DNA from: Tubiluchus corallicola
Taxonomy: Eukaryota > Priapulida > Priapulimorpha > Priapulimorphida > Tubiluchidae
Length of the DNA: 50,515 nucleotides
Direction of reading: 5' to 3'
Assembly (NCBI GenBank): GCA_030141605.1
Contig: JAQGDQ010001272.1
Span: 1 to 50,515, forward strand
Position 1 is the stretch's first letter, and every line of letters begins with the position of its first letter. The position numbers were made by a program, and so were the translations under genes. Shown here piece after piece: positions 32,727-42,209 of the stretch. Below the pieces are notes generated by a model, which did no database searches, was not told the origin of the DNA, and worked only from the letters and a program-made list of their open reading frames with translations.

Positions 32727-35700
32727 TTGACAAGAAAGATGACAACAATGACAGGACATGCAATATCGACAACGCTAACAACAACAACAACAACAACATC
32801 AACAACATTGACAAGAAAGATGACAACGATGACAGGACATGCAATATCGACAACGCTAACAACAACAACAACAACAACATCAACAACATTAACAAGAAAG
32901 ATGACAACGATGACAGGACATGCAATATCGACAACGCTAACAACAACAACAACAACAACAACAACATCAACAACATTGACAAGAAAGATGACAACGATGA
33001 CAGGACATGCAATATCGACAGCACTAACAACAACAAACAACAACATCAACAACATTGACAAGAAAGATGACAACGATGACAGGACATGCAATATCGACAA
33101 CGCTAACAACAACAAACAACAACATCAACAACATTGACAAGAAAGATGACAACGATAACAGGACATGCAATATCGACAATGCTAACAACAACAAACAACA
33201 ACATCAACAACATTGACAAGAAAGACGACAACGATGACAGGACATGCAATATCGACAGCACTAACAACAACAAACAACAACATCAACAACATTGACAAGA
33301 AAGATGACAACGATGACAGGACATGCAATATCGACAACGCTAACAACAACAACAACAACAACAAACAACAACATCAACAACATTAACAAGAAAGATGACA
33401 ACGATGACAGGACATGCAATATCGACAACGCTAACAACAACAACAACAACAACAACAGCAACAACATTGACAAGAAAGATGACAACGGCGACAGGACATG
33501 CAATAATGACAACACTAACAACATCAACAACATTATAAAAAATTATTGTAATTTCTGCCTAAAATATGACAATTCCAGGCGCAGCAGCAACATTCGTCTA
33601 GGTCATTTCATACTAAAGCAAACATAATTACAACAAATACCCCTTTTTACTATGTATACCAAAAGCATAGATTTCTTAGCTGTGTGTAAGGAACCACGTA
33701 ACTTCTGCTTGGTAGACTCGACTAGCTAAATGCACTTACATTCTTTAAAAGTTCCATTTCATAGCCGGGATAAAGGAAAACGATACACGAAAATGCTTTA
33801 AGAATATCGGAAAATTTCCGATTTTTTTTGTGAGATCCCACGCGGCAAGAAAGTTCGTTTCTCGGTGAAACCATGCGGTTTTTTTTTCGCATGTCCGTTG
33901 CAGCTACTTTGCAAATTGCAGGTTTCTAGCTATCACTCATCAACAAGGACAACGAAAACGAATGTCACGTTTTTACTAAGTGCTTATTACTATTACTATG
34001 CTTTTAATTACTCTTGTAGTGGGTGCATAGGCCCTTTTTTGCTTTTAATTAGTTTTCAATTACTGCCACGGTGCTGCCACCTATTTGTTGATTTAGTAGG
34101 CATTTAGCTTTTTACAGTAGTCACCTTTTAAAATTGAAGCACCTAATACCCTTGAATACATTAGCATTTTGGCCTTTCACGAGCTATAGCTGTAGTAGTT
34201 GTATGACATTTTACCCGTCTTTTGGTTCTCTCCGCCATTGCTCTATTTTTCTGTCTGTGATGAGCATAATGACTGTGAATTTCTTACGAAGTTATTGTTG
34301 TGACATTGTTGTTCTTAAGGCTATTTGGAATATTCATTCCTGTCTTTGTAACTGTTAAAGGCTCTAACAACGTAAGTTATTGTTAATTAATTTCAATATA
34401 GTCTACGTAATTTTTATATCAGTACTTAGTTACAGCAATACATTTAATCATGTGACTAATTTTCTTCTACTCAATGCAAATTAAACTAAATGTTAATAAT
34501 TGTCTTTCAGAATAAAGAAACTTTTGCTCAACACGTTAAACTGGTGTTTTGTGTCCATTTCAATTGTCGTTATTGGGTGCTACCAAAAAAAAATTAAGAC
34601 AGAATCGTGGTGCTGTTGCTACCTGTTTCATTCTCCCCAAGAAATTTTGCCTCGCATCCTCACTGTGAAATAGGCCTAAAAGATACCACTTATGAAGTTT
34701 AGTCGAAATGTAGTTGGGAAGTCATTTACTTTTCTTGCTTTTGTACATCAAAATATTATTAGTTAGGCAACTTAATAACTTCACTAGCAAAGGCCCCGCA
34801 AAAAATTTTGCGTATAAATACACATATAATCAAAAATACGCGAACATCCTACATAGTCCTCATATATAACATGCAAAGACAGCAGCAGCTTTTACTGAAT
34901 TAAAGTTATAAGGTTATAGACAGAGTATAATGGATGAAGTCAGAACAATGGCTTTGCGTCAGCAGTTTTCTAAGCGAAAATTGCCGAAAATAGAACATCT
35001 AATCAACTCGTCGGTACTCCTCTTGGTGGACGTGTCCTAAAATATAGCCCACATCATTGTGTAGTCCTGTCCTTCCTCCTTCTAAAGAGCCATGTATCTC
35101 CTTCCAAGAGTCCCACCAGGCACCGCTAGAACGGTTTTTCTGCATGATGTTTGACAAAAATTTCGAAAAAATCACGAGTTGGGTCCGGGAAAACGCCCGT
35201 TACGGGACGCCGTGGCCCTCTCGTGAATTCTAAATATGCCTATGACACACACCGCTGCACGGGCTATCTATCCATAGCCAGCACCACCCATTGCCCGTTC
35301 CCGTTTTTCAGATCTCAGACGTATAACTTTTGCAAAAAACGGCCGAAAAATGGCCATCGAAAAATAAACCCCCAATGGACGACACTAGATCGAGACCTTT
35401 TGTTTGATGAATAGATCGCCGTAAATGGTGCCGTCGTGCGAGCTGTAGCCACGAATCTTATATATTAAGCCCACACCAGTAGAATTAATATATACGATCA
35501 CAGTTCTTATTGTCTACATACACTTTCATCAGGCTAAGTAACTATATACTCTAAGCTATTCTAATATACCTGTATAAATATATTGCAAAATAAGTCTAAA
35601 TGCATATGGCTGAACTAGAGGATGAGAAAGTTGTATCTCTTCACGTTCTTGCCATTTGTTCATAAACATTTCTGAAAATAAATGACAATAAGTTTAATAA

Positions 35701-38700
35701 GTTTATAATATTTCAGATTTTTTATAGCAAAGACACATATTCAGTTGTTTTTACTCGGACTTTTCGCACAAAAAAATTGTTTCACAATCCTTGCAAAATT
35801 AAAACACTTTGGCACACTGCAACATGGGTGTTTAACACTCAGATGAAGGACCCACACGATTTCCAGACATTTATAACATTTCCAATATAATGTTAGAAAA
35901 TTTGTTAATTCAAGTCAGGTGTGAAGGGAAATTGAGTCAGCCGTTTTCTACAAACAAAGGAGTACCTCAGGGTGACTGCCTAAGCCCTGTACTGTCCACT
36001 TTATATCTTGCCATAGCTCTCACTGAGGACAAAGTTATACCATTGAAAGACCTAGAAGATCACAACTGCACAATCCTTGATCCTGAATTAATCCCGAATG
36101 AAGTAAGACAAGAACACAGTTACAGCTCTCTACAAAGTACGCCAACTACGATATCAATGCAGTATGCTGATGATGTGGCATGGATTACAAGAAACAAAGA
36201 AGAAGTAGATGAAATAAAAAACTCAATAGAGGAGAAACTGAACAGAATGGATCTCGTTGCAAACAAAAATAAAACTGAAGAGTTTCACATAACACGCCAT
36301 GGTGATGAATCATGGCAAAGATGCAAGTATCTCGGCAGTCTGCTGGCAACAGAAGACGACATATCAAGACGGAAGATAATGGCATTATCAGTTTACTCAA
36401 AACTCACAAAAGTTTTTGAGAATAGGAAGATTTCCAGCATAGCTCTTTACCAAAGCTATCCCTCTAAATGAGCCACCGAAGAGGCATGGGGATCTCAGCC
36501 ACGTTCTGATGTATATCCATTCCTCTGCAAGGTAACAGCCAAGGAACCACCAGTATAGGTGGTATCATGACCATCCCTCTGCAAGGTAACAGCCAAGGAA
36601 CCACCGGTATAGGTGGTATCATGACCATCCCTCTGCAAGGTAACAGCCAAGGAACCACCGGTATAGGTGGTATCATGACCATCCCTCTGCAAGGTAACAG
36701 CCAAGGAACCACTGGTATGGGTGGTATCATGACCATCCCTCTGTATGGTAACAGCCAAGGAACCACCAGTATAAGTGGTATCATGACCATCCCTCTGCAA
36801 GGTAACAGCCAAGGAACCACCGGTATAGGTGGCATCATGACCATCCCTCTGCAAAGTAACAGCCAAGGAACCACCGGTATAGGTGGCATCATGACCCGAG
36901 AGCTAATATCAAACTCAAGCACATGAAAGCTTGCACACCTGTCTGCATTATATAATACTAATACAGGTCATCTGGTAAAAACATATCATTTGTACAAGTA
37001 CTACAAATAGGAACATAACATCTACAGGAGGCAGAGAAGGACGGGTCGGAAACTACCGTTTGCAATTAAAGATAGACATTTGTGCTTCTGCACAGAAAAA
37101 AATTGTTAACTTATTACATTGTAATCTGAAAATATCTTCAAAATTATCTAGAAACTAAGATTATTGGATAACAAGCAGCAAAGCCAAGACAGTCACATAT
37201 AAGAGCATGCTGAATATATTGCAGTTTCCAAGCATTTCATGGCTCTCTAGGCTTGACACGTGATCTTACGGAGTTTCCCAAGAAGAGAAAATTTATTTGG
37301 TTTTAGTAATTTACTTGTCATATTGTTAACTCACATTTTTCACATTGTTAACAAAATAAAAACGCTTGTTATTACAACACGAAACTTGCCTGCAAAGTAC
37401 TGACTCCTGCAGCTTAATATGCACCGATGTGCGGAGAACTTGTGAGAATGTACCGAGAAGCACACATCTGTATAATCGCCACTTTCCAATAACCTATGAA
37501 GAAAAACACTACGTTGAAAACACCGGTTGTCGTCTGATCACTGAAGTTAAGCAACGTAGAGCCTGGTTAGTACTTGGATGGGTGACCGCCTAGGAAAACC
37601 AGGTACTGTAGGCTTGCGGGATGCCCACACTGTATCCCGACACTAGGCGGAGGAGCTGCACAAGCAGCCAACGGCTAGAGGGCGGAGGAGGTCAAGTGAC
37701 TCAACGGCCATGTGTAGAGGAGTAAACCTTCCAAATCAGGAGTGGAGCCCCGAAGGCGGACCAGTGCAGCATGCTCACTAACCACGGCAGCTCCTGCAGC
37801 CAATCTGGTACCAAATGTATCGCTCCGCTTTCTTTTGGACTACACCAGGGAGGAAGAGAGGGGGTTCCTGTTGTCTGGGCAACTCAAGATCTCCATACAC
37901 CTTGCCCAGTCGTGCACCCTGGAGAGGCCACTCCAGTGGTTGAAGGATCGCACTGCTCAGCCACAGTCGACGCTGCAGCTCCATCAATGTGATCAATAAC
38001 TGACTCTCTTGGCGCACACTCCATTGTCTTCCGAGACAGAAGGATGCCAACAACAACGAAAAATATGAATTTAAGTCAAAGCATAAACTGTTATCTACAA
38101 TCATAATATCATACTAAGTAGGTGTTACAATGAAGAAATTGCTACTAAGATCTTACTGTCATCAATAGAATAGAAATAGGCGTGTTTCCCAGGGCTGTAA
38201 GTCTTACTTTAGGTAGTGTGCTCTTCAATATCAATTCGTTAATTTTTCTAGTTTTTGGCTCGTTCCCAATGACAATGAGCATCTATTAGCATATTAAATT
38301 TAATGCAACGAGTTATTCAACACTGGCAGTTATTCAGTATAGTAGTTTATAGTAGTATATACTAGTTGGCATCCTTCAGTCTCGGAAGACAATGGAGTGT
38401 GTGTCAAGAGAGTGCAGTGCGATTCCCTGAACGTCTCCAGGGCGCACGCCTGGGCAAGGTGTATGGAGATCCTGAGTTGCCCAGACAACAGGAACCCCCC
38501 TCTCTTCCTCCCTGGTGTAGTCCAGAGGAAAGCGGAGCGATACGTTGGCTGCAGGAACTGCCGGAGTCAGTGAGCATGTTGCACTGGTCCGCCTTCGGAG
38601 CTCCACTCCTGATTTGGAAGGTTTACTCCTCTACACATGGCCGTTGGGTCACTTGACCTCCTCCGCCCTCTAGCCGTTGGCTGCTTGTGCAGCTCCTCCA

Positions 38701-41700
38701 CCTAGTGTCGAGATACAGTGTGGGCATCCCGCAAGCCTACGGCACCCAGTATTCCTAGGCGGTCACCCATCCAAATACTAACCAGGCTCTACGTTGCTTA
38801 ACTTCGGAGATCAGACGAGAACCGGAGTTTTCAACGTTTGGCCGTAGTCTCCGCTACATACTAGTATTTAGTACAGTCATTAGCTTAAATTATAGGTAAT
38901 TTAAGGAGTTGCGTTTTGTGAATTTTGTAAACATACCTGCGTAAAAATTCTTGATAGCCATCTCGTCTAATGCGTTGCGATGATATGACTTTAAAGTTAC
39001 GTAACATGTTACGTATCTCATCACTCAGTGCACCGTATAAACATCTTTCTCCATCAAATGTGTTGGCTTCACATTTGGCTCCTAAAGAAAATAAAAATAC
39101 GAAACAAAATAAACTGAAGACGAACATAAGCACTCAATTACGGATAAATATAAAAAAACACACAAAACAAATCAAAGTTAGTACATCCACCTACATTCTG
39201 CGACTCTAATACTCTCTCTACCTGGTATCATGGCAGGATAACAAAGCAATAGAAACATTCTCAGAAACACAAAAAATTATTATATGTACATACCTAGCAA
39301 TAATAATTTAAAAAAAATAAAAATCTTATGCCAGCAAATGAAGTAAAAAAGAAACCGTTCTTCTTTTATAACTAATTGTTTACTAAAGTTTCAAACAATA
39401 CAAATTCACTGCAATCAACAGCACCATTTTCTGACTCCTTAATTAAAGCACAAGACAACCCTCCACTTACATCAAGCTTAAAAAATTTGTCTCGAAATTT
39501 TGTACCTCTTACATACTACCTTTTCGTACGCATGGCTTGCGTCGGCCATAACGCTGTATAAAACTTGTAAATTTAAACTCACGCGATGACCGTTAGGCGC
39601 AGCCATTTTAATGGTAGGTCGTTTGAAACAAGTTTTGATAACATTAAGTAAATTTTGAAAAATAATCAGAGCATTCGTAGCATACATGTCGCTAATTAAG
39701 TAAAATTTTAAATTACTGTATCTTGCCAATAAGATTAAAAATACGTTTTTTGGCTAGTGAGTGGCGCACCCTGGAGGGTGAGCCAGCGACATTTTACCAA
39801 TTAGTGAAAACATTTTAAATTATTAGTCTAGTTACTGCGGCAGGTAAGTGAAATGCTAAGTAATACAGATTCGATTAGCACGGAAAGTTTTTTGTGTCAT
39901 AATTTAACATTGCCTTTTCTTCTCCTGATTTACGAGTTTTAGTGACGTCATGTAATGGCGCCGTCGGAACAGTATTGCGGGAGATTTAAAATGCAAACAA
40001 ACGAAAATTCCTTTCAAAGCGAATGCGATATATGCATCAAATTGCCTGTAAAGTAGTATAATTTTTACGATTTTTCTGAAACCCACTTCAGGTGCGTCTT
40101 TTCTTGTCCTTTAAACAAGCACTTGCAGCCGATTGCGTGTAACAGAGCCAGAAAGAACCGAAATTGAACGTATCTAAAAATAATGCTGGACTGGCAGAAA
40201 TAGCACTGTAGGTATGAAAAATGTTAGCTTAAAAATATTTAAACTTTTTTGCCATGGATTTCTGAAAATATATAAACAATGTGCTCAAACAAAAACTAAG
40301 CATTTTTCAAAAACAATGGCAAAGCCATGATTCTGCACTGCATCACATTATAACGCCTACACTTAGTCGCAAATAAATGGGCTTATCCATGACAGTTATA
40401 CACATAATCTAACCTTGCTCTAACAGATAGCTCACAACGTCGTAGTGGCCACACAGACATGCAAATAAAAGGGCTTATCCATGACAGTTATACACATAAT
40501 CTAACCTTGCTCTAACAGGTAGCTCACAACGTCGTAGTGGCCACACAGACAAGCAAATAAAAGGGCTTATCCATGACAGTTATACACATAATCTAACCTT
40601 GCTCTAACAGGTAGCTCACAACGTCGTAGTGGCCACACAGACAAGCAAATAAAAGGGCTTATCCATGACAGTTATACACATAATCTAACCTTGCTCTAAC
40701 AGATAGCTCACAACGTCGTAGTGGCCACACAGACAAGCATAATACAACGGTGTGCTGTCCCACGAATCCCGTATATTCAGGTCAACTTCCTTCTGCTCAA
40801 CCAGAAATCTGGAACATCCAGAAAAAAATATTCAATTACAAGGCGGTTAACAAGGCATAAATACGTAATAAAACGAAGGTCACGAAACGGCCTGAAAGAA
40901 CAGAAATGGAACAGACATTACTGTCTTTTTTCCTTATAAGGCAAAAACTCATAATCAAGCAAAGACTAAGACGGTTCAATGTTTTCAATCCCAAAACACC
41001 AGAAATTCCTCAACTTTGGATATAAAGAACAAAATTTAACAAAAAAAGATTTAAAAACAAAAAACTAATCAGAATAACTAAGTGCATGCTTAAAGGCAAA
41101 GTTGGACTACTGTCACTATGATGCAATAACACCACCTGGAAAGTAACCAATGCCATCTGTGTGACTATGATTCTGGCTCAGCTGTCATATTTTACGTACT
41201 AACAAAGAGATACTACCAGGTGCTGTAGGCTTGCGGGATGCCCACACTGTATCTCGACACTAGGCGGAGGAGCTGCACAAGCAGCCAACGGCTAGAGGGC
41301 ACAGGAGGTCAAGTGACTCAACGGCCATGTGTAGAGGAGTAAACCTTCCAAATCAGGAGTGGAGCCCCGAAGGCGGACCAGTGCAGCATGCTCACTGACT
41401 CCGTCAGCTCCTGCAGCCGACCTGGTGCCAAACGTGTCGCTCCGCTTTCCCTTGGACTACACCAGGGAGGAAGAGAGGGGGTTCCTGTAATCTGGGCAAC
41501 TCAGGATCTCCATACACCTTGCCCAGGTGTGCGCCTTGCCACAGGCGACGCTGCAGCTCCATCAATGTGATCAATAACTGACTCTCTTAGCGCACACTCC
41601 ATTGTCTTCCGAGACAGAAGTGGCAAGACAGTGGTGTTAGCTTAATCAAGTTATCTTAATTTTACATACTATTAATAAATAATAGTCTTTCTATCTTTTA

Positions 41701-42204
41701 TATCATCTCATATATGAGCTTCATTCATTACATCATTCCATTTTAAGCACAAATGTTTTTTTATCACACGATTCACTTTAAATTTTCAGATTATTTCCAT
41801 TACTTTTTTTTCTTTCACTGTGTGGGACAATCTAACAAGCCCTGCTTTTTGATTGCCCGCAACACATTTACCTTCGTGTATAAGTGAACAGTGTTTGAGG
41901 CTTTTCCTGTGCAGTATTTCTTATTTGTATTATGTTCATTGTAGGCCCTTTCACTAGATATTGTACATGAAACTAATGTAAATGTGTAATGTGAAATAAA
42001 TGACTTATGACTTAAAGTCAATGGCATAATAGCACAGAACTTTAGATAAAATGTTTGTGCTTAATTCAACAGTTAATGCAATATTTGCTGCTGGCCTTGT
42101 AAAAACACAGTGACTTGAATCACACATTGAAGACAATTAACCACCTACCGAACATGATCTAAGTCTCCTCTGCGACAACTCTGGAACAGTTCATGCTGAT
42201 CCAT
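26918..42204 (-). CDS. ABTB1: ABTB1 (ankyrin repeat and BTB/POZ protein 1), complete seven-exon gene
   Basis: Exons read on the minus strand: 42149-42204, 40690-40808, 38937-39081, 37390-37493, 35570-35671, 30683-31487 and 26918-27023. Phases agree at every junction and the sum is 1437 bases: 478 residues and TGA. The protein starts [19 protein letters not shown] and has an ankyrin region (about 1-80: [34 protein letters not shown]). Next come a first BTB domain (about 112-210: [28 protein letters not shown]) and a second BTB domain (about 268-380: [31 protein letters not shown]). The conserved tail is [20 protein letters not shown]. Vertebrate ABTB1/BPOZ is described as a cytoplasmic BTB adaptor linked to cullin-3 ubiquitination and PTEN growth control. 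That role is inferred here. All introns are GT-AG except intron 4, which is GC-AG. Confidence 0.96.
27194..27699. mobile_element. hAT-superfamily MITE with perfect 8-bp duplication, in ABTB1 intron 6
   Basis: CAGGGATGAGAAT and ATTCTCATCCCTG termini are flanked by GTATCGAG at 27186-27193 and 27700-27707. The interior has a G-rich/C-rich inverted part near 27240-27290. There is no open frame of note. Confidence 0.92.
27905..28930 (-). pseudogene. LINE reverse transcriptase C-terminal fragment, copy 2, split by an hAT-like insertion
   Basis: It is the same LINE as 7706-8270. From the right it encodes [16 protein letters not shown] (about 28890-28838), is interrupted by the hAT-like element, then continues [19 protein letters not shown] and on to [14 protein letters not shown] and a stop at 28014. 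One frameshift occurs near the WRHF/WSGD point (about 28290). The 3' tail is ATTTAAATCTAAAATCT-like. It is sense-oriented in ABTB1 intron 6. Confidence 0.85.
28432..28837. mobile_element. hAT-like MITE, copy 3, nested in the LINE
   Basis: CAGGGGTGTACAAATTATC and GTTTGCACACCCCTG termini are flanked by ATCTAAAT and ATCTAGAT (7 of 8 identical). Removing the element restores the reading frame of the host LINE ([10 protein letters not shown]), which proves both ends. Confidence 0.92.
29367..29900 (+). mobile_element. LINE-type 3' end, family A copy 3
   Basis: It matches 6552-7100 from TATTATTTAGTATTATTGTCC to the GAATTGAATTG tail. The hairpin (29730-29775) is weakened on one side (CACTATCATTT). 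It lies in ABTB1 intron 6. Confidence 0.65.
30100..30262 (+). pseudogene. Ty3/gypsy RNase H fragment
   Basis: It encodes [20 protein letters not shown] and [12 protein letters not shown], the end of the Ty3/gypsy RNase H domain (leRWal.Lsqyd..I.y.pGk.N..AD.LSRlp). Only this about 40-residue piece is recognisable. It is antisense to ABTB1, in intron 6. Confidence 0.7.
30683..31487 (-). CDS. ABTB1: ABTB1 exon 6 (end of BTB1, linker, BTB2)
   Basis: Its 805 bases lie between TTGTTTAG and TAAG/GTATGT. They encode [19 protein letters not shown], a linker with KPGTNVTV, then the second BTB (FADICF..., [26 protein letters not shown]) and [13 protein letters not shown]. Reading on past the donor gives YVH and a stop, but splicing to 27023 restores the conserved family tail, so the donor is real. 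Confidence 0.96.
31690..32315. repeat. Inverted clusters of a TCAAATGTAGAC-like word
   Basis: Bases 31697-31915 carry about ten copies of (A/G)TCAAATGT(A/G)GA on the plus strand. Bases 32090-32310 carry the reverse complement (GTCTACATTTGACTTACC), in alternating 60- and 42-bp spacings (102-bp double unit). About 165 bp of unrelated AT-rich sequence separates the two arms. Open frames over the right arm follow from the 102-bp period. Confidence 0.85.
32697..33545. repeat. Compound tandem repeat, about ten units of 78-93 bp, with (CAA)n runs
   Basis: Each unit has GACAAGAAAGATGACAAC, GATGACAGGACATGCAATAT, CGACAACGCTAACAA and a variable (CAA)n stretch. Length differences between units come from the CAA runs and stay mostly multiples of 3. 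This explains long poly-Thr, poly-Asn and poly-Leu/Val frames on both strands. It is not coding. It lies in ABTB1 intron 5. Confidence 0.95.
33546..35540. other. ABTB1 intron 5 sequence without recognised elements
   Basis: The sequence contains blocks that look repeat-derived, such as TCGGAAAATTTCCGATTTTT near 33809 and GCCGAAAAATGGCCATCG near 35342. No termini, tail or protein similarity could be established. Confidence 0.4.
35570..35671 (-). CDS. ABTB1: ABTB1 exon 5 (second half of BTB1)
   Basis: The acceptor is TTTATTTTCAG and the donor ACAG/GTATATT. It encodes [18 protein letters not shown] and [16 protein letters not shown]. It runs in phase 1 to phase 1. The KW...HPL...F...LQY.YTG pattern is the BTB core. 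Confidence 0.94.
35890..36474 (+). pseudogene. LINE-like reverse transcriptase fragment
   Basis: A 193-codon frame with [19 protein letters not shown] (RT domain 4), [19 protein letters not shown] (catalytic YADD, domain 5) and [17 protein letters not shown] (domain 7). The first catalytic Asp region and everything upstream are missing, as are domains beyond 7. The stop comes directly before the 54-bp minisatellite. It is antisense to ABTB1, in intron 4. Confidence 0.88.
36520..36900. repeat. 54-bp minisatellite, about seven units
   Basis: The unit contains CATGACCATCCCTCTGCAAG, GTAACAGCCAAGGAACC and the imperfect palindrome ACCACC-GGTATA-GGTGGT. GCAAGGTAACAGCC recurs at 36581 and 36635 (period 54). 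As 54 is a multiple of 3, both strands show 18-residue repeat frames; there is no evidence that they are expressed. Confidence 0.95.
37390..37493 (-). CDS. ABTB1: ABTB1 exon 4 (first half of BTB1), GC donor
   Basis: The acceptor is TTTTTCTTCATAG at 37494. It encodes [20 protein letters not shown] and [15 protein letters not shown] plus one base. The only donor that keeps frame is G/GCAAGT (37389), a GC-AG intron. It runs in phase 2 to phase 1. The 5S-headed SINE begins about 17 nt upstream of the acceptor AG. Confidence 0.92.
37511..38058 (+). mobile_element. 5S rRNA-derived SINE in ABTB1 intron 3, next to the exon 4 acceptor
   Basis: The 5S head (37511-37615: ACGTTGAAAACACCGG, GAAGTTAAGCAACGTAGAG, TACTTGGATGGGTGACCGCC, TACTGTAGGCTT) lacks about the first 14 bases of 5S. 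The body is the same as in the 10715-11251 copy with an extra GAGGCCACTCCAGTGG-like segment. The end is GAAGGATGCCAACAACAACG. It is antisense to ABTB1. Confidence 0.92.
38363..38846 (-). mobile_element. 5S rRNA-derived SINE, second copy in ABTB1 intron 3
   Basis: The 5S head is at 38733-38846 on the minus strand (TACGGCCAAACGTTGAAAAC, TTAAGCAACGTAGAGCC, GGGTGACCGCCTAGG). The body has a deletion of about 55 bp relative to 10715-11251. It lies tail to tail with the plus copy, about 305 bp away. Confidence 0.9.
38937..39081 (-). CDS. ABTB1: ABTB1 exon 3
   Basis: The acceptor is TTTCTTTAG and the donor GCAG/GTATGT. It encodes [21 protein letters not shown] then [13 protein letters not shown] and [10 protein letters not shown]. 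It runs in phase 1 to phase 2. [16 protein letters not shown] is essentially invariant in the family. Confidence 0.95.
39447..40110. mobile_element. TTAA-flanked element, copy 1 (Kolobok/T2- or piggyBac-like)
   Basis: The ends are AGCACAAGACAACCC (left) and TTTTCTTGTCCT (right), flanked by TTAA at 39443-39446 and 40111-40114. The sequence is shared, inverted, with 43665-44338. TTAA plus AGGRC-type termini resemble the T2/Kolobok group better than piggyBac, which usually starts CCC. There is no transposase. It lies in ABTB1 intron 2. Confidence 0.75.
40379..40740. repeat. 92-bp tandem repeat made from the ABTB1 exon 2 3' end and its 5' splice site
   Basis: Units start at 40379, 40471, 40563 and 40655 with GGGCTTATCCATGACAG. 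Each contains, on the minus strand, the last 49 bases of exon 2 (GTCTGTGTGGCCACTACGAC to CTGTTAGAGCAAG) and the donor GTTAGATTATG. Copy 4 is the real exon end. Exon-equivalent ends fall at 40690, 40598, 40506 and 40414. Confidence 0.96.
40690..40808 (-). CDS. ABTB1: ABTB1 exon 2 (ankyrin repeat)
   Basis: The acceptor is GATGTTCCAG at 40809 and the donor CAAG/GTTAGATT at 40689. It encodes [39 protein letters not shown]. It enters in phase 2 and leaves in phase 1. The last 49 bases of the exon together with the donor are repeated three more times downstream (40379-40654). Confidence 0.95.
41213..41620 (+). mobile_element. 5S rRNA-derived SINE, 5'-truncated, in ABTB1 intron 1
   Basis: It begins in the last bases of the 5S head (TACCAGGTGCTGTAGGCTTG), continues through the whole body and ends CTTCCGAGACAGAAG. 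It lacks the CAACAA tail and part of the distal region (about 40 bp near 41535). Confidence 0.9.
42149..42204 (-). CDS. ABTB1: ABTB1 exon 1 (start codon)
   Basis: ATG is at 42204-42202. It encodes [18 protein letters not shown] plus CG, with donor CG/GTAGGTGG. This fits the conserved LF.SCR.GD..RVR opening of the family. The exon leaves in phase 2. No TATA-like promoter can be assigned with confidence upstream. Confidence 0.92.
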
Positions 42205-42209
42205 TTCCA

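Noticed and set aside
32641-33137. Poly-Leu/Val and poly-Thr frames as membrane or mucin-like proteins
   Set aside because: They follow the (CAA)n compound repeat on both strands and lie inside ABTB1 intron 5.
36464-36926. 18-residue repeat proteins on both strands
   Set aside because: They are consequences of a 54-bp minisatellite; neither strand has other coding signs.
37511-37615. A genuine 5S rRNA gene
   Set aside because: The 5' end is missing, the 3' end runs straight into the SINE body without a T-run terminator, and the same fusion recurs in other copies.
40379-40740. CRISPR-like array of 92-bp repeats
   Set aside because: There are no spacers; the unit is contiguous and is explained by the ABTB1 exon 2 border. 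The genome is eukaryotic.
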